Both the position numbers and the translations under genes were made by a program. 64,000 bases of DNA from Desulfobulbus rhabdoformis (lineage in GTDB: Bacteria > Desulfobacterota > Desulfobulbia > Desulfobulbales > Desulfobulbaceae): contig NZ_JAFFQA010000002.1 in assembly GCF_016919065.1 (NCBI RefSeq), positions 1 through 64,000 of the forward strand, read 5' to 3'. Of the stretch, positions 34,244 through 41,723 are shown in pieces (within the stretch, counting starts at the first letter, position 1; each line of letters starts with the position of its first letter). The notes beneath the pieces are model-generated. The model worked only from the letters and a program-made list of their open reading frames with translations. It was not told where the DNA came from and ran no database searches.

Positions 34244-37200
34244 CAAAACAGGCGGGCCATCTCTTTTTTACCGGGATTGACATAGGCTCAACAACGGCCA
34301 AGGCGGTGGTCCTGGATAAAGAGGGCGGCATGGTGTTTTCCCGCTACTGTCGTCATCAGGGCAAAACCGTGGAAACAACACGGAGCATTTTCAAGGAGGC
34401 ACTTGAGGAACTGGGCGACGTGGAACTTGATTTGGCGGTTACCGGATCTGCCGGGATGGGCGCGGCCGAGGTCTTCGGCCTGCCATTTGTGCAGGAAGTG
34501 GTGGCCTCCGCGCACTTCATTGAAAAATTTTTTCCGGAAGTCAGAACGTTTATCGAAATCGGCGGCGAAGACTCCAAAGTCATATTTTTCGACGATAATG
34601 GTCGTCCCGATATCCGGATGAACGGCAGTTGCGCCGGGGGCACCGGTGCTTTTATTGACCAAATGGCAGTTCTTCTGGATATTGATGTATCGGAACTGAA
34701 CACGCTGGCCGGAAAATCCACGAATATTTATTCCATTGCATCCCGGTGCGGCGTTTTTGCCAAAACCGATATTCAGGCGCTGCTAAGCCGTCATGTATCC
34801 AAAGAAGATGTTGCGGCTTCCGTATTTCATTCGGTTGCCCTTCAGGTGATCACCGCCTTGTCCCGTGGACGGGATATGCAAAGAAAAATACTTATGGGGG
34901 GCGGCCCGCTGACGTTTTATCCGAACCTGCGCAAGGCTTTTGTTGACCTGCTGGGTATTGAAAATCTGGATAATTTGATCATTCCGGATCATCCGGAACT
35001 GCTTCCCGCCATGGGAGCGGCCATGGTGCGCAATGGCAAACCATGTCGGGGCCGGATCAGCAATTTTTTATCCATGTCAGGAAATGGCGTCAGCCATGTA
35101 ACCAACAGCGGCACCAAAAGGCTGCCCACCCTGTTTGCAGGCAAGGGCGAATTTGAGATATGGCAAAAAAGGCATGAGCGGAAGCTGGTTCCCAGGATTG
35201 ACCTGCCTGAGGCAAAAGAAAAAGATCTTTTTTTAGGGGTGGATTCGGGATCAACCACCACCAAGATCGTCCTTGTCGATGGGGAAGGTAAACTGGTTCT
35301 GGGCTATTACGGCTCCAACAACGGCGATCCCGTCCAGGCGGTAAAAAAGGGATTGGCCGAATTCAGGGAAAAGTTTGTTTCCGTCGGCTTTCACCCGCGG
35401 ATCGTCAGGACGGCTGCCACCGGCTATGGTGAAAGCCTGATAAGAGCCGCCTTTGGATTGAATGACGGCGTGGTTGAGACCGTGGCGCATTACCGGGCGG
35501 CGCGGCGCTTTGAACCGGATGTTTCCTTTATTCTGGATATCGGCGGGCAGGACATGAAGGCGATCTATATTCATGATCACGCCGTGGCTGAAATTCAGAT
35601 CAATGAGGCCTGTTCATCCGGATGCGGTTCCTTTATTGAGACGTTTGCCCGTTCGCTTGGGTACGGTGTCCAGGAATTCGCCGAGATTGCATGTGACAAC
35701 AATGCGCCCTTTGATCTGGGAACCCGCTGCACCGTCTTCATGAACTCCAAAGTGAAGCAGGCGCTCCGGGAAGGGGCGACGGTCGCCGATATTTCGGCCG
35801 GTTTGGCGTATTCGGTTATTAAAAACGCCCTGTACAAGGTGCTGAAGCTAAAGGACGTCGATGTCCTGGGGAGCAAAATCGTGGTTCAGGGCGGAACTTT
35901 TCGAAATTCAGCCGTATTACGCGCATTGGAGATGCTGCTGAACAAGGAGGTTATAAGGCCGGATATTTCCGAGCTGATGGGTGCATACGGCGCGGCCCTG
36001 ACAGCCCTTTCAAATCATCGCGCGAATCTTGTGGAACCTGCTGCTCTACATCAAACACCACTTAAGCGTTCAGAGACGCCAATAGCGTTGCAGGAAGCAA
36101 ATGGTTTGTTCCTCGAAAAGTTGGCGATGGGAAGTGATTTTTCAAAAAAGGAGATCCGCTGCAAGGGCTGCGAAAACAGGTGCAGGGTTTTGAAGCTGAC
36201 TTTCAACAACGGAAACCATTTTTATACGGGGAACCGATGCGAGCGGTGTTTCAGCAATAATCCGGATGAACAACGCAAGGGAAAGAACTTGATCGATGAT
36301 CAGATAAAGCTCTTGTTTGAACGAGACATGGAACCCGAAGGCGAGCCGATTCTCACCTACGGTATTCCCCGCTGCCTGAACATGTATGAAAACTTTCCAT
36401 TCTGGTGTGCCTTTTTGACCACGTGCGGGTTCAGGGTGGTTCTCTCTGCTGAATCCGGTTTCAAACTTTACGAAAAGGGTTCCGCCACTGTCATGTCGGA
36501 AAACATCTGCTTTCCCGCTAAGCTTGCCCATGGTCACATTTTCGACCTTATCGGAAAAAAAGTCGACAGGATATTCTACCCTACCGTGGTCTATGAGCAG
36601 GAAGAATACGAAAATGCTTTAAATACTTATAATTGCCCGGTGGTTACCGGATATCCCGACCTTTTGAAAAGTGCGGTTAACCCTGAGCGGAAATTCGGGA
36701 TTCCCCTGGAGAACCCGGTTATCAGTTTTAAGGATTTCAATTTGCTGAAGGATCAGCTTTATCTATTCTTCAAGCAGTCCGGAATCAATTACCGGACGGT
36801 GTCGGAAGGTGTCGAAAAGGGGATGGCGGCACAATCGAATTACAGGAAACAACTCAAGTCCATGGCGAAGACGCAGCTAAGCAAGGCGGATGCCGAGGGG
36901 CGGACAACAGTTGTTCTTGCCGGTCGCCCCTATCATGTGGACCCGCTTATCAACCACGGTATTTCGCAGCTGTTGACGGAACTGGGAGTGGATGTCATCA
37001 GTGAAACGGCTGTTCCCTTGAATGCAGATGCCGTCTCACTGGAAGATGTCAATGTCCTGACCCAGTGGAGCTATGCAAACAGACTGTACGCGGCGGCCGG
37101 GTGGGTAACGGACACGGCCAATGCCCAAATGGTTCAGTTGACCTCTTTTGGCTGCGGGCCGGATGCGGTTTCGACCGACGAGGTCAAAGAAATTTTGCGT

Positions 37201-38757
37201 TACGGCGGAAAAATCCATGGTTTGATCAAGATGGATGAAATCTCCAACCTGGGTGCCGTCAGGATCAGACTGCGCTCCATGCTGGAGGCGGTGAAAGAAA
37301 AAAACGGTAAAACGAGGGCCACAGGGGCCGGCACAATGAAAAAAGACCGGGCGGTTGTGGAAGAAGACAGAAAGAGAATCCTGATCGCTCCCTATTTTTC
37401 CCCCTTTTATTCACCGCTGATCCCGTCTGCTTTCAGGCCCCTGGGTTACCGGGTGGAAGTCCTCCCGCCCCAGGATAGGGTATCGGTTGAATGGGGACTA
37501 AAAACCATCAACAACGACATGTGCTACCCCGCTATCCTGGTCGCCGGCGATATTATCAAGGCCTTCCAATCAGGCTGCTACGATCCTGAAAATACCGCTG
37601 TTATTCTGACCCAGACCGGTGGTCAATGCCGGGCATCCTCATACGTGTCGCTTATCAGAAAAGGACTGGCCGCAGCCGGCCTGGATGAGGTCCCGGTAAT
37701 CACTATATCCAATGAGGAAATCAATCCCCAGCCGGGGTTTAAAATAGATAAAATGGGGCTGATAAAAAGGCTGGGCCTGGGAATTATTTTCGCGGATCCC
37801 CTGGCCAGGATGTATCTATCCACAATGGTCAGGGAAAAGGTGCCCGGGACATCCAAAAACCTGCATGAAAAATACCTCCTTGAAATGGAGACAGGCATCG
37901 AGAATGCAGATTATTATTATCTTCTCAATCTTCTAAAAAAAGCCGTGACGGACTTCAACCTGGTTGAGATCAACGACAAGACGGTCCCAAGAGTCGGGAT
38001 CGTTGGAGAGATTTTCGTTAAATATAACTTTTTCTCCAACGGAAATATCATCGACTGGCTGTCCGGCCAGGGAGTGGAAGTGGTTCTTCCTCCTATACAG
38101 AGTTTTTTCGCCCAGCGCTTTATCAATGAAACCTATGATCAAAAGGCCTTTTTAAAACGTTCTTTGGTAGATCGTATCAAGTACAGGCTGCTGGAGATAT
38201 ACTCAAGATACCACATCGATCAAATCGAGCGGGTTATGCAGGGGTTTCGCTTTTACAGAAAGGCTCATGACTTGAGAGAATTGGCTGAAATAACCGACGA
38301 GGTTGTCAGCCTGGCCAACCAGTTTGGCGAAGGATGGCTTCTCACCGCCGAAATGATCACCATGCTCAACGAAGGGATCGGCAACATCGTCTGTCTCCAG
38401 CCCTTCGGCTGTATTGCCAATCACATCACCGGAAAGGGGATGGAGAATAAACTCAAGGAGATGTTTCCTTCTTTGAATCTGCTTTCACTCGACATGGATG
38501 CGGGGGCAAGCGAGGTCAATTTACTGAACCGGCTACACTTCATGGTAACAGCGGCACGGGAACAGGTGGCCCGTGAGAAGGGGACGTTGGTCGTGCCGGA
38601 CACAGTTCAGCGCTTTACCATTCCCACGGTATGGGCGCAAGAACTGTATATGTTCAACAATTACGCATCACTGGAGGTTGAAAAATGGAGGGCCTGGGTG
38701 TCCGGTCTGGGACTTTGGGAAAAAGCGCGGAAAATCAGGCGAAGAATCAGCTTGTAA
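34240..38757 (+). CDS. Giant acyl-CoA dehydratase activase fusion (BcrAD/BadFG ATPase + DUF2229 + HgdB-like)
   Basis: A 1505-residue protein with two ASKHA ATPase domains of the 2-hydroxyacyl-CoA dehydratase activase type. The first starts TGIDIGSTTAKAVVLDK, with GGEDSKVI and the cluster-binding Cys in GSCAGGTGAFIDQ. The second starts near residue 331 with LGVDSGSTTTKIVLVD, with the Cys region NEACSSGCGSFIE. A Cys-rich knot follows (CKGCENRC and GNRCERC, ~640-670), then DUF2229 and a dehydratase-component-like C-terminal half ending in DMDAGASEVNLL. Activases use ATP to inject one electron into Fe-S dehydratases. Such long orphans are common in anaerobes and their partner is unknown. It closes the efflux operon with an ATGA overlap. 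Confidence 0.82.
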   Translation: MTKQAGHLFFTGIDIGSTTAKAVVLDKEGGMVFSRYCRHQGKTVETTRSIFKEALEELGDVELDLAVTGSAGMGAAEVFGLPFVQEVVASAHFIEKFFPEVRTFIEIGGEDSKVIFFDDNGRPDIRMNGSCAGGTGAFIDQMAVLLDIDVSELNTLAGKSTNIYSIASRCGVFAKTDIQALLSRHVSKEDVAASVFHSVALQVITALSRGRDMQRKILMGGGPLTFYPNLRKAFVDLLGIENLDNLIIPDHPELLPAMGAAMVRNGKPCRGRISNFLSMSGNGVSHVTNSGTKRLPTLFAGKGEFEIWQKRHERKLVPRIDLPEAKEKDLFLGVDSGSTTTKIVLVDGEGKLVLGYYGSNNGDPVQAVKKGLAEFREKFVSVGFHPRIVRTAATGYGESLIRAAFGLNDGVVETVAHYRAARRFEPDVSFILDIGGQDMKAIYIHDHAVAEIQINEACSSGCGSFIETFARSLGYGVQEFAEIACDNNAPFDLGTRCTVFMNSKVKQALREGATVADISAGLAYSVIKNALYKVLKLKDVDVLGSKIVVQGGTFRNSAVLRALEMLLNKEVIRPDISELMGAYGAALTALSNHRANLVEPAALHQTPLKRSETPIALQEANGLFLEKLAMGSDFSKKEIRCKGCENRCRVLKLTFNNGNHFYTGNRCERCFSNNPDEQRKGKNLIDDQIKLLFERDMEPEGEPILTYGIPRCLNMYENFPFWCAFLTTCGFRVVLSAESGFKLYEKGSATVMSENICFPAKLAHGHIFDLIGKKVDRIFYPTVVYEQEEYENALNTYNCPVVTGYPDLLKSAVNPERKFGIPLENPVISFKDFNLLKDQLYLFFKQSGINYRTVSEGVEKGMAAQSNYRKQLKSMAKTQLSKADAEGRTTVVLAGRPYHVDPLINHGISQLLTELGVDVISETAVPLNADAVSLEDVNVLTQWSYANRLYAAAGWVTDTANAQMVQLTSFGCGPDAVSTDEVKEILRYGGKIHGLIKMDEISNLGAVRIRLRSMLEAVKEKNGKTRATGAGTMKKDRAVVEEDRKRILIAPYFSPFYSPLIPSAFRPLGYRVEVLPPQDRVSVEWGLKTINNDMCYPAILVAGDIIKAFQSGCYDPENTAVILTQTGGQCRASSYVSLIRKGLAAAGLDEVPVITISNEEINPQPGFKIDKMGLIKRLGLGIIFADPLARMYLSTMVREKVPGTSKNLHEKYLLEMETGIENADYYYLLNLLKKAVTDFNLVEINDKTVPRVGIVGEIFVKYNFFSNGNIIDWLSGQGVEVVLPPIQSFFAQRFINETYDQKAFLKRSLVDRIKYRLLEIYSRYHIDQIERVMQGFRFYRKAHDLRELAEITDEVVSLANQFGEGWLLTAEMITMLNEGIGNIVCLQPFGCIANHITGKGMENKLKEMFPSLNLLSLDMDAGASEVNLLNRLHFMVTAAREQVAREKGTLVVPDTVQRFTIPTVWAQELYMFNNYASLEVEKWRAWVSGLGLWEKARKIRRRISL

Positions 38758-38857
38758 CCATCGACATCATTAGCAGATGCGTTGCAGCGTCGAACGCTCG
38801 TCTGAGGAAATCGAAACGGCCAATCGGGAATTTCGCTTGATTTTTGCTTCCCGACCC

Positions 38858-38909
38858 CTTATTTTAGGATATGCTATTAAGGTAAAATAAAGGCGAATCT
38901 TATTTTAGG
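38858..38909 (+). promoter_or_regulatory. Operator-like repeats upstream of the first Fic gene
   Basis: CTTATTTTAGG occurs at 38858-38868 and again at 38899-38909. Between them GGTAAAATAAAGG (38881-38893) is close to the reverse complement. Three related boxes spaced by about two helical turns just upstream of the start suggest a binding site for a winged-helix regulator, perhaps the C-terminal domain of the Fic protein itself. The remaining bases from 38758 hold no gene. Confidence 0.45.
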
Positions 38910-38924
38910 TTCGAGGCAGGCAGG

Positions 38925-40094
38925 ATGAAGCGAGAACTCCAAGGCAAATACGTGACCATATCGACGGTGGGTGAGAAGGCCCAGGCCTTCGTGCCCGCGC
39001 CGCTGCCGCCGCGTCCGCCCATCGACTGGACCCCGGAGCTGCGCAGCAAGTTTGACCAGGCGCTGCTGGCGCTCGGGCGGCTGGACAGCGTCTCGACCTT
39101 GCTGCCGGACACCTCGCTGTTCCTCTACATGTACGTCCGTAAGGAAGCGGTGCTCTCCTCCATGATCGAGGGAACCCAGTCGTCGCTGTCGGATCTGCTG
39201 CTGTTCGAGCTGGATCAGGAACCGGGTGTACCACTGGATGATGTGCGAGAGGTCAGCAACTATGTCGCCGCCCTCGATCACGGCCTGCGTCTGTTGGGGG
39301 AAGGGCTGCCGCTGTCGCTGCGCTTGTTCCGCGAGATCCATGGCGTTCTGCTGACTAAGGGCCGGGGCAGCAATCAGACACCAGGGGAATTTCGGCGCAG
39401 CCAGAACTGGATCGGAGGCACCCGGCCCGGCAATGCGGCCTTCGTTCCGCCTCCGGCCGAAGAGGTGCTGGAGTGCATGAGCAAGCTGGAGTTCTTCCTC
39501 CATGACCAGCCGGAACCGACTCCGGTGCTGCTCAAGGCGGCGCTGGCCCATGTGCAGTTCGAGACGATCCACCCATTTCTGGACGGTAACGGCCGTCTGG
39601 GGCGTCTGCTGATCGCGCTGCTGCTATGCGAGCAGAAGGTGCTGCGGGAGCCGATGCTCTACCTCAGCCTCTACTTCAAGACGCACCGCCAGTATTACTA
39701 CGAGCTGCTGGGCAACGTGCGTCTGACCGGCGACTGGGAAGCCTGGCTCGATTTCTTTGCCGAGGCGGTCATTGTCACCGCCACCCAGGCGGTCGAGGCA
39801 GCGCAGCAGCTCCTGGACCTGTCGAACCAGGACCGCGACAAGATCAGCGGCCTCGGCCGGGCGGCGGCCTCAACCCTCCAGGTCCACCGGGCGCTGATGG
39901 AGCATCCCATCGCCACCTCAGGCTCGTTGGTAGTGAAGACCGGTATCACCCCAGCGACCGTCAACAAGGCACTCGGCCATCTGGAACAGCTCGGCATCGT
40001 CAAGGAGCTGACCGCCCAGAAACGCAACCGCCTGTTCAGCTACGCGGGCTATATCGAGATCATGAGTCGTGGCACGGAACTGCCGGGCAGATAG
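38925..40094 (+). CDS. Fic-domain protein (class II, with N-terminal inhibitory helix and wHTH)
   Basis: A 389-residue protein of the Fic/DOC superfamily, enzymes that usually transfer AMP onto a target hydroxyl. The N-terminal Fic_N segment (PPIDWTPELRSKFDQALLAL) is followed by the inhibitory motif SSMIEGTQSS near residues 77-86. The active-site loop HPFLDGNGRLGR lies at ~216-227 with every catalytic residue kept. The C-terminal ~75 residues look like a winged helix (LVVKTGITPATVNKALGHLE). It is GC-rich relative to its surroundings, monocistronic and preceded by repeated boxes, fitting an autoregulated accessory gene. Target unknown. Confidence 0.87.
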   Translation: MKRELQGKYVTISTVGEKAQAFVPAPLPPRPPIDWTPELRSKFDQALLALGRLDSVSTLLPDTSLFLYMYVRKEAVLSSMIEGTQSSLSDLLLFELDQEPGVPLDDVREVSNYVAALDHGLRLLGEGLPLSLRLFREIHGVLLTKGRGSNQTPGEFRRSQNWIGGTRPGNAAFVPPPAEEVLECMSKLEFFLHDQPEPTPVLLKAALAHVQFETIHPFLDGNGRLGRLLIALLLCEQKVLREPMLYLSLYFKTHRQYYYELLGNVRLTGDWEAWLDFFAEAVIVTATQAVEAAQQLLDLSNQDRDKISGLGRAAASTLQVHRALMEHPIATSGSLVVKTGITPATVNKALGHLEQLGIVKELTAQKRNRLFSYAGYIEIMSRGTELPGR

Positions 40095-40098
40095 GTCA

Positions 40099-40125
40099 AT
40101 TCGATTCCCGTTTTCGGAATCGAAT
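40099..40125 (+). terminator. 10-bp perfect hairpin directly after the Fic gene
   Basis: ATTCGATTCC (40099-40108) and GGAATCGAAT (40116-40125) enclose a seven-base loop, four bases beyond the Fic stop codon. No T-run follows, so it could stabilise the 3' end or cause pausing. The stretch from here to 40350 has no gene I can support. Confidence 0.4.
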
Positions 40126-40350
40126 CAGATTCGTTGGGGTGTTTTTCTTGGTATCCGCTTGCGTTGCAAACCCGTCATCCTCGTCCGGAGCTTGGAAATC
40201 GGGGAAGAAAAGTTGCTTCCCGGTTGGGAACTTGGGGCGTAACTTGACTTCCCATGTAAAGCCCTTTGTTTTCAGTGTGTTACGGGGCATATCGAGACTG
40301 GAGGCTGAGTTGCGGTCGGGAGCTTTTTGCTCCACCATTAACTTTTAAAT

Positions 40351-40391
40351 AAACCGATCCTGTTGCCAAGTCCGGCATGCGGGATCGGTTT
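40351..40391 (+). terminator. Intrinsic terminator
   Basis: AAACCGATCC (40351-40360) pairs exactly with GGATCGGTTT (40382-40391), and the 3' arm runs into a T-rich tract (TTTTTTTGTTTTT). This is a canonical Rho-independent terminator reading on the plus strand. It would insulate the Fic transcript from the defence operon. Confidence 0.75.
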
Positions 40392-40451
40392 TTTTGTTTT
40401 TATAAATTAGCGAATTACGTCGAATAACGAGTCCTGCTGAACGTTCCGCAA

Positions 40452-40643
40452 TCACTCCCGGTTCGGGAAATTTCCTTCTACTCCCTTCTCTGCAGCCACT
40501 TTCTTCTCCGTTTTCTCAGCTTCTGTTTCCGGCTCAAGTTCTGTAGGGTTAGGGTTGCTTGAAATCTGCTCTTGCTCGTTCATTTCCGCCTGATACTGCC
40601 GAAACGCCTCGGCAATTCCGTCAAACAAATCATTAATATCCAT
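40452..40643 (-). CDS. Small acidic protein of unknown function
   Basis: A 63-residue minus-strand gene starting MDINDLFDGIAEAFRQY and continuing as a Glu/Lys-rich, probably disordered tail. AGGAG lies seven bases before the ATG on that strand, supporting translation. It is divergent from the XRE-led defence operon, so the two may share a control region (40644-40823). No family is recognised. A small antitoxin-like or regulatory role is only speculation. Confidence 0.5.
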   Translation of the reverse strand: MDINDLFDGIAEAFRQYQAEMNEQEQISSNPNPTELEPETEAEKTEKKVAAEKGVEGNFPNRE

Positions 40644-40746
40644 GAGTTTCTCCTGTGTTCAGGTTTCTTTGAACCTTACATACCGGAGAGACGGAGAACG
40701 TGTCGGATGAGCTCTGAACTTTTTCTTGGCCTTTTGGAAAACGCTC

Positions 40747-40774
40747 TTGCACAAGCTATAGCAGATGTTATACT
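40747..40774 (+). promoter_or_regulatory. Probable promoter of the defence operon
   Basis: TTGCAC (40747-40752) and TATACT (40769-40774) are separated by 16 bases and lie about 50 bases upstream of the XRE gene. This is the best sigma-70-type match in the divergent intergenic region. A short regulator gene directly downstream suggests the encoded XRE protein acts here. Confidence 0.5.
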
Positions 40775-40823
40775 CTGTGGTGATTGATAACATGACCCGG
40801 AAAAAGACATGAGGTGATAAGGC

Positions 40824-41030
40824 ATGGGAACCAAACCATTTTCAGAGCAGGTAAAGGCGGTGCGAACGGTATTGAATCTCAGCCAGGAAGAGCTGGCCCA
40901 TGCCCTCGGCGTCAGTTTCGCTACGGTGAACCGCTGGGAAAATGGGAAAACCAACCCGTCAAAACTGGCTCAACGTCAGTTTGAACAATTTTGCGAGGTA
41001 CATAGAAAAGAGGGGAATCTTCATGACTGA
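40824..41030 (+). CDS. XRE-family helix-turn-helix regulator
   Basis: A 68-residue DNA-binding protein consisting of a single Cro/C1-type HTH: VRTVLNLSQEELAHALGVSF, then TVNRWENGKTNPS. GAGGTG lies seven bases before ATG 40824. It overlaps the RadC gene by eight bases, so it is the first gene of the island operon and probably its repressor. Such small XRE proteins commonly control restriction or toxin genes to delay expression after entry to a new host. Confidence 0.8.
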   Translation: MGTKPFSEQVKAVRTVLNLSQEELAHALGVSFATVNRWENGKTNPSKLAQRQFEQFCEVHRKEGNLHD

Positions 41031-41712
41031 AAGGCCGTCCATTCGTAAATGGCCTGAGGGAGACCGTCCTCGCGAGAAACTGATACAGTTGGGAGCGGAA
41101 TCCCTTACTGATGCTGAATTGTTAGCCATTCTCCTGCGGGTCGGAAATGAAGGGGCTTCCGCAATTGACATGGGGCGTTTGCTAGTGGATGAACTTGGTG
41201 GTCTTCAAGGTGTTGACCGAGCACATGCTGAGGAGATTATGGCCATAAAAGGTTTAGGGATTGCAAAAACAGCACAACTGAAAGCAGCTATCGAAATTGG
41301 GAAACGTGTTCGCAGGCTGAATGCTCAACCTATTGCTTTTGATTCAGCAGATGAGATTGCTGCCTATTGTTATCCCAAATTTGAGGGAGCGCGTTACGAA
41401 CAGTTCATGGCCCTGCTGCTGGATGGACAAAACAATCTATTAGCAGAGCGACTGATTTCTGAAGGAATACCGACTCAGTCTGTTGTTTACACGCGTAAGG
41501 TGATGGAAGAAGCCCTTCGATTATCAGCCAGTGCCATCGTGGTTGTTCACAACCACCCATCCGGCATTGCAGAGCCTTCGGAACAGGATGAAGAAACAAC
41601 CCGAAAGCTCAAGCAGGCAGCAGATGTACTGGAAATTCTTCTGCAGGATCACATCATCATCGGACGTGAGTGCTACTACAGCTTTATGGAACACAGAAAC
41701 ATTTTGACTTAA
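41023..41712 (+). CDS. radC: RadC-family JAB-domain protein
   Basis: A 229-residue RadC (MPN+/JAB) protein. The N-terminal part has the UPF0758 helix-hairpin-helix region (PREKLIQLGAESLTDAELLA and KGLGIAKTAQLKAA). The C-terminal domain carries the metal site HNHPSG near residue 176 with a downstream acidic residue, as in JAB metallohydrolases. RadC is not a proven repair enzyme despite its name, and copies on mobile islands often sit with antirestriction or restriction genes. It is translationally coupled to the XRE gene and followed after 11 bases by hsdM. Confidence 0.85.
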   Translation: MTERPSIRKWPEGDRPREKLIQLGAESLTDAELLAILLRVGNEGASAIDMGRLLVDELGGLQGVDRAHAEEIMAIKGLGIAKTAQLKAAIEIGKRVRRLNAQPIAFDSADEIAAYCYPKFEGARYEQFMALLLDGQNNLLAERLISEGIPTQSVVYTRKVMEEALRLSASAIVVVHNHPSGIAEPSEQDEETTRKLKQAADVLEILLQDHIIIGRECYYSFMEHRNILT

Positions 41713-41723
41713 GGACCGGAGCT

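Noticed and set aside
40096..40338. Minus-strand 80-residue frame after the Fic gene
   Set aside because: There is no ribosome site before its ATG, no recognised domain, and a hairpin and terminator of the plus strand lie in or beside it.
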